A DNA stretch of 64,000 bases from contig NC_133221.1 of assembly GCF_040436345.1 (NCBI RefSeq), forward strand, positions 30,468,589-30,532,588, given 5' to 3'. The notes under the pieces are model-generated. The model made no database searches and was not told where the DNA came from. It worked only from the letters and a program-made list of their open reading frames with translations. Source of the stretch: Pagrus major. Lineage: Eukaryota; Chordata; Actinopteri; Spariformes; Sparidae. The position numbers and the translations under genes were made by a program. Below, one piece after another: positions 22,139-34,273 of the stretch (position 1 is its first letter; every line of letters starts with the position of its first letter).

Positions 22139-22215
22139 ATGCATATGCTAGCGTCAAACGGATCCATAATGGACTTGGACTCGGAGTTGGTGAAAATTAA
22201 AGCACACTACTGTGG
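22139..22215 (+). CDS. prkcz: prkcz coding exon 1
   Basis: Three in-frame ATGs occur at 22139, 22145 and 22169. The first two have weak context. The third has A at -3 and G at +4, so translation may begin with [16 protein letters not shown]. The longest form is [10 protein letters not shown] longer at the N-terminus, close to the human zeta N-terminal length. The exon ends TGTGG with a GTAAGT donor at 22216. The KAHY motif begins the PB1 domain. Confidence 0.85.
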
Positions 22216-25200
22216 GTAAGTAGCTAGCCCGAGCTAATAAGTAGTGAGTAGTCAGGTGGTTGGCTGCGACAAGGGGAGACACCTGTTGAATGGAGACTGG
22301 TGGTGGTGTAACGGGTCAGTAGTTCGGGTCGTCTTGAGGTCTCAACATAGATAAGCTAGGTCAGACGTGACATTGCACACCTGTACACCTGCCCAATATC
22401 AAACTCACCTGGGCATAATCAAAAGATTAAAAATAATAATAACTGCAGAATGTTTCAAAGCCATTCCCACAATTTAAAGACTATTGAAGTTATTTTTATT
22501 TTATTAGCATTAGTGGCAGTGTACTGTAACCTTGTGGGTGTCCTCTCGTGAGGTGTTCTGAGCTCCTGAAATCTAGGTTATTAGCCTGATCTCTGTAATT
22601 ATTAATGTAATTAAAGGTGCACCATGTAGTTTTAGGGAATACATTTTTATTAGAAGAGAAAGATCTACATTGACTGATTTTTTTAATGCCTAAACAAACT
22701 TTAAAAACCCTCTGATATAAAACAAAAAAAAACTGAATAAACAAAACAAACTGGCCTGATTGTTTTACTTTGTTTATATTTGGCGGACCCTGCCACCTTT
22801 CTAGCTTCAAACAGTGTTCTGGGACCTTATTTTCCTCTGAGAACAGCTTGTTTATTCAGTTTTGGAAAAAAATGTAAATACACTATATCTGAGTTTTTAA
22901 TATTCTCTAGCCAATACTGTAAATATTAAAATTTGAAGTTTGAATTTCTTATCCAAAACTACAGTCCCGCTTTTAAATATGACAATCATATCATAGTCTG
23001 TAAATGTAATTTTTCACACATGTTAAAGCTTTTGCACAGTAAGTTATTTACACTTAAATAGCCCACGACCTGATATTTCTTTTACTCTTTTTAGAAATAT
23101 TACATATCTTTACAATTGTGGGCTTGAAGGAGTACCCCGCTGCTCTGTCTTTTATCCTCTGCTTTAGTCTGTGCCAAGTGTTTCAAATGTAATTTTTCAC
23201 TTGTGTTGATGAAGAGAACCTTCCTCGTTCTGATTGAGGCTACCATGATAACTGTACCTTGCCCTGACAAAGATGCAATGATGCTACTAAAAGTTCACGA
23301 GGTCCTTGATAATGGCAGTGTTTTATATCATCAATTCCTCCTTCCACTGGCTCTGCTTCTGCAACACCGTGTATCCCAAACATAGGGCTAAAGTATAACT
23401 GACTGTTAAGCTGTTACTCATCACTGGAAATGTTCTTTGGTTGACAGCTCTGCTTGCGTTTGTGGTCATGCAGTAGTGCACCTCTCTTCAGTATATAAAA
23501 ATGAGAATAATAAATGACCTTTGTCACTATTTTTGGACATTTAATACACTGAATACATCACCAATACATATGATAACATGTTTCTGTGACTTCTACATTA
23601 CCGGCAGGCTCCTTCTTGCAGGCACTGGACTTGTGGTGGTGCTTTTTTTTTTAGTTTGTCACTCTCAATTTGTCAGATAATCAGTAACCTATACAATTAT
23701 ACAACTTTGACATTGGTTTATGTAGTACCTTTTTAGTATGTGTTTGGTTGGTTTGTCAACAGGATTACACAAAAACTACTGAGCATATTTCCAAGAAACT
23801 TGGATGGAGGATGGGTCTCGGCCCAGAATAGACCCCATTAACTTTTGGTGCGGATCCAGACAAAGGGACGGATCCAGGGGCCTTCATGTACACACTCTAC
23901 TGAGTGCCATTCTAGCTAATGATTTCCTTTTATGCAAATCAACTGAACCGCCAGTGTTTCCCACACATAGACTTTTCTTTCGCGGGCCGCCCAGGTATAT
24001 TTGGTAACCCATTTTAGCATTTTCTATTCCTCTGCGCCGGCAACAGCCATGGCCACAGACAGCCATGGCCGCAGACATTACGTTTTTGGGTTGTCTGTCA
24101 GTCCGTCCCATTCTGGTGAACGTGATATCTCAAGAATGCTTTGAGGGAATTTCTTCAAATTTGGTAAAAATGTTCACTTGGACTGAAAGATGACTTTCTG
24201 ATTCGATTTTTGGTGGTGAAAGCTCAAAGGTCAAGGTCATTGTGATTGCATGGTGCCCCATTCTTGTGAACACCATATCACAGAAACGCCTTAAGGCCTT
24301 TCTTCAGATTTGGTACAAATGTCCACTATGACTCAAGGATGAACTGTTTATAATTTGGTGGCCAAAGTCAGAGGTCAAGGTCACTGTGACCTCACTCAAG
24401 AATTCATACAAGTACAATAAGATTTGTCTAACAGGCTACAATTATAAAGTAATGGCATTTGATATCAAAAGGGTCAGATGTTAAATGCACTCTCACATCA
24501 TCATATTGCATGCAACCGCAATGCGGTTATTCTAGTAACTTTATTATTTTAGCTGTCCAAGAGAACCAAGCCATCCATAATCAATTGATAAGTGTTCACT
24601 CTGCCTTTGGTCTTCCCCTCCTGTTCACTGACATTCACACATTCTCTGCAAAAAAACACAGCGAGACACTCTGGTATAACATCCCTCCTGTAAATGCACT
24701 GATTGTAATGCAGCCTCTCCTATTCAATGTAGGCCTACTTATGCTGTTATTTTGTACAAGCCTGTAAGTGCGCCTTATTGTAGTGAGGTCATTCGGTACC
24801 ACGTTGGTTGCAATAGTTTAGGTAGGCTACATAATTAACAACAAACTTTCTCCATGCATGGCTCACCTGCTATTAAGGAAACAAAATCAGGGGTGGAAAA
24901 ATCCAAGAAGACGAGGTGTATTTTTTGGGTGGCTGTATACCACTGACAAAGAAAGTCAACAGAGCAGACACATACTGGGAGAGAGAAACAGAAAGGCGAG
25001 GAAAGCCAGTGTGTGTTCATTAAGGTGGACAATTAAAGCAACACTTTGTAGGATAACTTCTAAGCAATTCTGTAAACATTTGTCAGGTGTAGGTGAAGAG
25101 AGCTAGCATTGATGTTGATTCAGAACACATGACTCTGATATGTTCTGTTATCCGGCTTCACTAACCCTGACAATCACAATCAACTGTTAATCAACTGGAT

Positions 25201-27185
25201 AAGTCCACCCAGGTTTTCTTTGTCTAGCCATGAGCTCGTTCACCTAAAAGTGGAGGTAACTGCAGCATATGTCCAATGGCAAACATGGACGAGTCTACTG
25301 ACACTGAACTAGTTAGCTGACATTCAGCATGAATGAATGTTGCTGTAGAATAGCTTCTGGAGTCATGCTGGATTAACAGTACAGGGTCCACATTATACTG
25401 AGCTAGGCATGCACTGGCTGATTAAGAGATCAGAAAAGGTTCAACAGACTAAAATATTGAAGCCTGAAAATGAAAAGCCACCTTGTTTAATAGTTGATTA
25501 ATCCAGTTAGCATGCTTAAAGGGCCTCATAGCTCAAAATAACTGTGTGATGAGTTGTGTCCTGCTCTTATATACATAGGGGAGTGAAGGTTTTGTGGATG
25601 TGGTTCAGGAAGTAGAGCAGGTTATCCACTAATCTGAAGGTCGGTGGTTTGATCCCTGGCTCCGGCCAGGGAGTGTCTTCAAGTGGGCTAGATACTGTTT
25701 GTACTAAATGTATGTGTGAATGGCTGAGCGTTGAAATACCATGGAGCACTGTATTGCTCCTTCTGCTATCGGAATTTGTGTGTTGAGTGGTTGACAAGGT
25801 TTTTCACATGTCAAAGAGAAATTATTTAGAGTGACCGTTCTTTAGTTAATCTAATAGTTTTCTTCAGGTTGTATGTTGGGTTGTGTGTAGGTGAGGTTTA
25901 ATGGTCAGGACACATGGTCATGTTTCCTTTATCATCGCTGAGATATCCTCATAAACCACTAAAGCCTTTAAGGGAGCAGTTTACTCTCAGACCTTGGGGG
26001 GATTGGACTAATACCTCGGCAGAGTCAAGATGGAAACTTGACTTGGGTTGGTTTGTCCGTTGTAGTAGATGGAAACACAGTGTAGTTTACCAAAGAACCA
26101 ACACACAGTGACATGTTGTACAGCATTTGAGTTCAAGGTGACAGAATTCCTTGGATTAGAGGGATCAAAGATCAACATGTTGATAGGTAGGTTTATGCTC
26201 TTGTTCATAACCAATCTCTTAGTGTGCAGTGCACTCTTGAATGTATGAACTCAGCAAATAGTGCAAGGGTCAGCCAATGAGTTCCCTGCACTCACAGGCT
26301 CAGAGAGATTTTTCCCCTGTTCTTTTGGCTTTAACAGGAATAAAAAGCATTCTTATTGGTATGTCTACAGAGAGGACAAAGAGGAATCATGAAGAAGAAG
26401 ACCCTTGTTACACACATATGTTTTAAAAACCCAGTAAGCCACAAAGGCTAAAAAAAGCTATTGTTCTAAAATGTCTAATAACTTTTGAACCGCTGATCCT
26501 ATATAGTGTTAATACTCTGTTTCTGAGCTTTTCATTGGTATCACGCATGTCTTGTTTGGGCTTTCAGGGGTTTTGTAGTGAACATGATCATGCCATTGTG
26601 TTCTGCAGCATTTGTTCCTCAAGGAAATTCACATAGTTTTTTCCTTTGGGCCAATGAGCAATGATTGTAGCCAAGCTACTTTTGTTGTTACTGTTCAATG
26701 GAAAATATATTTCTCTGAAATACTTCTGCTTTAGTGTCCTCTGTCATGATTTAATAACCTTTCTATTTACTCTCTGAGCCTTTGGACACATCTACATGGT
26801 CAGTAAATGAAATATAGGATTACACCTGTTTTTTACTGAAAAAACACAGAAGATAACAGTTAAATTAAATGTCTGTGATTTGCTTAGGAAAGTTTAGATG
26901 TAGAAAAAATTTCCAGTTTATCTTTATGAACAACAATAATTATAATTTAAAAAAAAACTTTTCTGGTAATTTATTCATTCTCAGACAAAGCATATGTAAA
27001 ATTGTGACTTTAATTGCGGCAAACTGAATCTTAAGGTTCTTCTGAATCAAATGATATATGGCACTTGAAGCTGACTGCTAGAATAGGGAAGGAAAAAATA
27101 AATACATACAGGAAAATCAGGCACCCCAAAAATAGTTTGAGGACATATATCAAAATGTATGTATGTATGTAATGTGTATATATAC

Positions 27186-27231
<46 letters not shown>

Positions 27232-27242
27232 AAACCTACCCT

Positions 27243-27279
<37 letters not shown>

Positions 27280-27392
27280 GTGTGTGTGTGACATCATTCC
27301 ACACTGATTGTGTGGAGCAATGCCTGCTGGGAAACAAGCTGTCTCTGCTCCACCTTGTCAGAGTCCAACAAAAACTGGCCATAAACACTTGG

Positions 27393-27426
<34 letters not shown>

Positions 27427-30400
27427 ACACACGGACGCACACAAGCACAAACGGAAACCTGTCAGACACACTCACATGGGCCCTGTCACTCTAGCCCCTG
27501 CACTACATTCAGAAACATGTTTCCAGTGGTGATATTTGTACAAAACACACACATCTGGCTGCATTTCTGACCCGGTCTCCACTGAAACCTTGTTTCTCAG
27601 CTGCTCCGCTGTTGAATGTGAATACATACCGTCTTCAATATACTCAGCCAGCAGCAGAGCAGTGTTGATGTTGAAACTGAACAGGCACACCCATATTTAT
27701 CAGAGCCGGATAGGCTATTTGAAGGCCAGCACTGATTTCAAGTACAACCACTTGGTGCTTTCTGTTCCTTTTCAGCATTCAACAACAGAGGGATGGTAAA
27801 CTTTTTACTGCCACTGTCTAGTTTACAGCGTCAGTATTCAAAGTTGTACAAGGTCTCTGTTTATGGTATTACTTTGTGTAGCCTTCTGTCCTGTCTTGCG
27901 AATTTATTCTTTTCAGTGTTCTTCTAATACTGCTTTTCCACCAAAATTAGCGGGTCTTCTCAGGTTTTTTAAATGCAGGTCAACCCGCTAAAAATTGCCT
28001 ATGGACGCCATTCCCACCTCCTGCAGGAAAAGCAGCCTGTCTGTGAAGCATTACGCTGTACGTCTTTTCACGTTACAAATGCAAAACAGAAGAGAAAACA
28101 AAAATAGACCCATTGTGAAAGAAGCATTGGAAAAAAGGTGGATAAATTATTTTGAGCGTCACAACCTCTGTGAAATGACACGTTTCACTGTCATAATTTG
28201 AGCCATTCGCTCCAAATAACATTTGGAAAGTCTAGAAGAGCCGCACGATTAAATTATTTTATCCCCATTCAAGTTAGCCGGCCTCTAAACCGGAAGTTAG
28301 CCAGCTCGGTCAGTGATCCAGGTATTTTCATAGCCGGGAAGTCGAGCTTTTTTGACTTCAAAACACCACTGAACAGCTTTCATAGGAATGACCGGGGCTC
28401 CGCCTCCAACACTGTGTCCAGTAATAAAACGTCCTTAAATAGACTGCATCCCAAATTCCTTTTCTTGTTTAGGAAGTTGATAAGGTGTCATCACTTCTTT
28501 AAAAAGTATTGATTTGGTATTATTAAAGGAATAGTTTAACAAAACTGAAAATTCAGTAATTATCTACTTTATCATTACTATCTACATTACCCTCATGCTG
28601 ATGGACCGGACTTGTTTCAAGTGTTACAAACAACCGACAAACCATAGTCAGTACAGCTTGTCTGGTATGATCCAAGTTTCCAGAAGCCCAGAGATCCCAG
28701 ATTGATGTGAAAAGACGTTATAACACCAGGGCTCTAGACTAACTTTTTCCCAGGTAGCACTGGTGCTACCTAGCTTTTCATTTGGTAGCACAAAAATAAA
28801 TTAGGTAGCACACCTTATTTTTCTTTGTTGTGTGACATTAATAAAACGTATCATGCCGGTGATAGTTTTTATTTCTATACCATAGTTTTGCCTTGATATG
28901 ACGTAAGGATTGACAATGACCCAAGCTTGACATTTGTAAAATGTTTTAATCACAACTGATTAAACATGAACAGCTGATTACTGCATGAGCAGTAGACAAA
29001 AGGTCTTCTTATAAAGAAAAATAAAATCAAAGGACAAAATAATATTTTACATTACATCATGTAAAGACATAAGACTAACTTATTTAACAGGTGCAACATG
29101 ACATGATGCTACCAAAGAAGACATGGGACAGTCTGAGGACTTTACTCCATCTACTCTGGCCAACTCTTAAAGTTAGGCCTCCTGCTCCTCTTTCCCTGGG
29201 AGAACCAGACCTTAACATCCTGCTCAGCATCATAGTCCTCCAGTTTTGGACCCTCAACACTAATTCGGATTAAGTCCTCAACAGTATCATAGTATATATT
29301 AAGGGTTCAGCTTCGGGACAAAAAAAAAATATTTCTTTCTATTTGAGGCAAAAGTCATGAACAAAAACGTGTTGAAAATGCGCTGAAATTACAAAGTAAA
29401 CGAAACAATTGTAAGATAATCCACAAGACAAATCACAAGTTTTAAATCAGTCATCACTTTGGACTGATTGACTGACTTACCGGTAGAAGAGGAATCGGCG
29501 CATTGTCTACCTTTGGAGTTGGCGGAGTTGTTCAGAAGTGACACCGAGGAAGAAGATTTCGTTGGCTTTAGTGATTATGAGTGACACTGATTGTTTGGTT
29601 GTAGCATGTTATATATGCTATATTTAGTCGAATGACTCTACCGTAATATGTTACGTTAACATAGCCTACCAGGCACGTTCTCAGTTCGTTGTTTATGCGT
29701 CATATAACGCAGGCTACACTTATTCAGCCTGTTGTTCTCTATTCTATTTTTATTTTAAATTGCCTTTCGTGACATGCGCATGCTGTTATTACTATTCTGT
29801 GGAAGCGCATCGTTCGTTTTTCCCGGCAGAAATGTACGTTGTTTAAAGCCCCCAACAGTGCGCTGATGGTCATGAAAATAGAGCCCGAAATGTCTATCCT
29901 TGGTGTTGGATATTATCAAATAAATTTCCCCCCAAAATTTGATGCGACTTATACTCCAGTGCGACTTAGCCTATACATTTTTTTTTTTCGTTCTTTATTA
30001 TGCATTTTTGGCTGGTGCAAATACGGTATATATTATATTTATTATCAACCACACGTCCGCACGGTCACGGCTGAGGAGGGTAGTGAAAGGGGGGTCCTCT
30101 CCAAGTCGCACCGGTGCGACCTGTTTGAAAATTAACTCGCACATTTTGAAATTAGGTCGCATGTGCGACCTATTAGGTCGCACTCTAGAGCCCTGTATAA
30201 CACTCTTTTATAAATCCAAAATCTTCACTGTAGCTGCTTACGCTCAAAGCATTACCGCATACCGTGTCTGAGGTGGTTGTACAAGCTTGACCACATGTTC
30301 AAGGTGTAAATTACTTTCCATCGGCATGGGGGATGAGTAGATAATGACTGGATTTCCATTTTCTGGTGAACTTTCAAAACATTTCAAACAATATCTAGTC

Positions 30401-33400
30401 CAAGCCAGGTCTTTCAGGTTTCTTTTAGAAAAACTGAAAAAAGTAGGACCAAAATAAAATCTAATTTTTTACATCAGTAGTACTGCAGCTACCGCTTTAT
30501 TTGTCTTTCTACTATTACTATTACTACTACTATTACTACTACTACTACTATTACTACTACTACTGCCATCTATCAGTACTGTCATCTGTACTGCCACTGT
30601 AGTTGTCACTACTAGGCCCTATGGCCCTAGTTTGTCCCTGTCGTGTAATATCATTATCCATACAGTATGTGACTGGATGAAAAAATCCATCAAGTTGTCA
30701 AAAACAGCAATGGATTTTCTGAAGGTATTTTCAGAATCCCCCACGACTCTTTTAACCATGTCTGTGAGAAATGTTCCATTTGCTGCACAATAAACACATT
30801 TTTATCCCATTTTGATATTCCAACTCAGTTTTTCATTTCAAACAATGTAAAAGCTGGAAATAATGTTAATGTTTTTGCTTTATTTGTCGGATGTGAACCA
30901 AAATTTAAATGTGTTTATAGTTATATTTGTTTATAATACTGTTACTTTTCAACCTTTAAATGTTTTTAGACACAATAAATCATTTACATTTTTTGGTATC
31001 ATAATGAAAAAACAGACAGTGCATCATTTCAGGCTAGTTAAATTAGAAAATAGTGTTGCAACTTGTGAAATGGGTTAAAAATCTGTTTAATCATGCAGCA
31101 CACATAATATTTTTTTATCCAGATGGTTAGAAAAGTCCAAGGATTCTGGTATTACTTTCCCAGCAAAGGGAAGCTGTAGGTGATTTGATTCGTTTCTATT
31201 AGCACTCCTTTGATCATAACTACGATAGTTATGATACTACATACTATTTTATTTCCAACATCAAGAAAAAACTCTAGTAGTACCCCTTACGACTGGTTAA
31301 GTGATCTTCAGGTCAAAAGTCATACACCCCAGCTGTAATCAGCTGACACCCTGCCGATTGAATCATCATTATCAATCAGTTTCACATCAATCACAGCTAT
31401 TCTCAACACAAGGCGGTCCATTTAGATATGGCTCCCTCCTCACTCATAACCACTCCTACTCAGAAAGCTGCCACCACCCCAGCCTCCACCTTTTTTTAAA
31501 AAAAGTAGAGTCCTATCAGCGCTCAAGGTTAAAAACAGTATTATAACAGTAGAAGTATTGTCCTCCTCATGGCTCAATCTTGTACACCCCTGGGGGGTTT
31601 TCTGCATTGTGCATTGTGTTTTGGCTTAGCATGCTACTTGGTCAATTCAGGGAGCATCTTAAGAGCAGAGCTGTCAGCGCCATTTGTTGCAATAAAAGGT
31701 TAAACTTATAACGAGAGTATTCTTGACTGAACTATTCTTAATGCTAACTGTAGTTCAAGCTTGTAAACAGCTGAGACTGAGACTGATCGTTCTGCCGTCA
31801 GTGTGTCATCTAGGGCTGCACCCAGCAATTGTATTCATTATTGATAAATCTGCCGACAACTATTTATTTTTTCAAAAATTTAAATGTGTCTGCATTTAAA
31901 TGCAAATTAAAATGAATCCAACACATTATTGGCAAAGATAAATCCTTTAAAAACCCATGATTCCTCGTGCAATTATGTGAGCAATCTTACCTAACTGCAT
32001 CACCTAGTCTGGCCATTACAGCAAACTAGTCAGCTAACTATGTATCATTGAAACAATAACACCTGAGGACTTAATTAATCTATAAAATGTCAAAAAACTG
32101 TAAAAAAAAAAAAAAAGAAAAAGGACAAATGACTCATGATAATTTCTCAGAGTCCAAGGCGATGTCTTCAAATTGCTTCTTTTGCCCAGCCAACACCGGA
32201 AAACCCAAAGCCTGTCATGTACCATCATAAATGACAGGCTAATGTTTGACATTTTTGCTTGAAAAATAATTGAAGCCATTAGTCGCTTATCAAAGTAGTT
32301 GGCAATTAATTTTCTTTCAACGGACTAACTGATTATTTGACTAATTGTTGCAGCTCTGTTGTCATTCACTCTGCAACAAACCCAGACAACATTGTTCTCC
32401 ATCCTTTACTCTGCCAAACCTGTTTGTGCATCCAAGTACTTTCAATTATAAGATACCTACAATAGCCAGATAACAGTGAGAGGAGTGAGACCTCTTGTCT
32501 GTAACCTACAATATCGGACCAGAGGGGAAGTTTAGTGGATGGATTCCTCCTTTTGTTGTTGACTCCTTCGAATCCCCTGGGGATCTCTTGATCTCTGCTC
32601 CACTTGGACAAAGTGACTCAATTTTGCCATTTTCTGTGTGTGTGTTCATTTTCAGGGACATGCTGATCACAGACTTGGCAGCCACGGTAACCTTCGTGGA
32701 GTTATGTGAGGAGGTGAGAACAATGTGCAGCGTTGCCAAGCAGCAGCCCATCACACTCAAGTGGATCGATGATGAAGGTGGGTGTGCCTCAAGGTAATAT
32801 ACTGCACATCAGTCTGTGTGCTCTGTCTCGCCTGCTGTGTCCTTTTAGGCTACTGCTAAACTCGAAAATGCAGCGTGAAAGCCCATTTCCTGGGCTTCTG
32901 GCCAGTCCAAAAGTCATCACTGCCACATCACACTGCACACTGGAATACTTGAAGTGCTCATATCCAGCTGTCCACACTGTACAAATTTGCTTCCATGACC
33001 AACAATGTCTGCTGTGTTGTGAATACCAGCAGTCACAGAGCAAGTTTTTTTTTCTTTTAACAAATATCTTAGTTCACTTGGAAATTTGATCGATGGCCTC
33101 TTACCATAAAGAACTTAAAAGTTTAATTTGAGCTCAATCCCTTGTTTTCTAGTGCCCCCATGCCCCTCAGAACAGAGTAACAAGGTATAGTGGTTGAAAT
33201 CTCCCCCTATGAAATGTGACAACCCTTCAAGACTTGTCATCAGTTGTCATTGATGGCATTTATGTAAAAAGTCTTCAGCTGTGGTGATTTCTTTAGTGTG
33301 TGATGGAGATTAAAAAGCATGAACACTCGCAATTTGTTCACAGCTTCATGTTATCAAACACATCTTCAAATTAGAAAGAACACTGCTTCATTACCTGGCC

Positions 33401-34232
33401 ACTAGCGGTGCTTTGTAGGCCAAATCACAATGTTTGTTTACAATAACTTCTGGGTAGAAACCCCCTGCATCATGCACTAGCTTACATACAATCAATCTTT
33501 TAGATCGAGATGCTATTTCAACTAGCAGTAAGTCTGAGATGCATTGTTGGATGGATGTCAAAGCAACACACTACATAAAATGAGCACAGTAGAAACGTCA
33601 AATAAGTCTGACCACTTAGTCACAATTATATATCTTTATACGTCACAGTTATGGCTGAAAATGGCAACACAATTAAACAAGTTTGTTAATTTCAAAAATC
33701 TCCACAATGCAAATCAACAGCCAGTTTCCTACCCAGAAGTAGCTGTTCTTGTTTCCAAGATGTCACTGTGATTCGGTCTGTAGGCTAACATTAGCAACCT
33801 GTGCTCCTTCTCTGCCAGTCTATATTAGAGGAGTGGTACCAAGTGCAGCAACTTCACTGCTGGACTTTAGTCACCTTTCAGGCATCATACGTCTAGTGAG
33901 TTAAAACTAGCTGTTTTTCAGCCAATCTGCTATTAAAGACAGATTACATTAAGTTATTGTATGTCTTATCGCAGGAAGAATATTGGAACCCAGGGCGTTA
34001 CCTCCAAAGCTGCTCCGGGTACATGTTCCATATACGAGACATGACAAATCCAAAAATGGGTCTAAATAGCTTTGTTTCATGAAGGGCTGAAAAATGATCT
34101 ATTACAGCATTAAATGGTTGACAATGAATAATATTCAAGTACTACACCCATTTAGCCAGACAAAATGTGTATGCTACAGAGGATAATGGGAAGTATAAAA
34201 TATACTGATAAGATTATATGTGTGGAGTTGAG

Positions 34233-34273
<41 letters not shown>

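Larger units (their letters stand above)
22216..32655 (+). other. prkcz: prkcz intron 1
   Basis: A 10.4-kb intron bounded by GTAAGT and TTTTCAG. It carries MITE family A, the interrupted hAT-like repeat, the 147-bp repeat, the SINE-like piece, the compound microsatellite, the 1469-bp hAT-like element in its host MITE, and the TAGGGCTGCA element. Nothing was recognised in 25.8-27.1 and 30.6-31.8 kb. Confidence 0.75.

Noticed and set aside
25590..25665. tRNA gene
   Set aside because: A- and B-box-like strings are present but the acceptor and anticodon stems do not pair. It fits a SINE-like repeat.
27159..27494. Frames rich in Thr-His or Cys-Val
   Set aside because: Direct translation of TA, TG and CA microsatellites.
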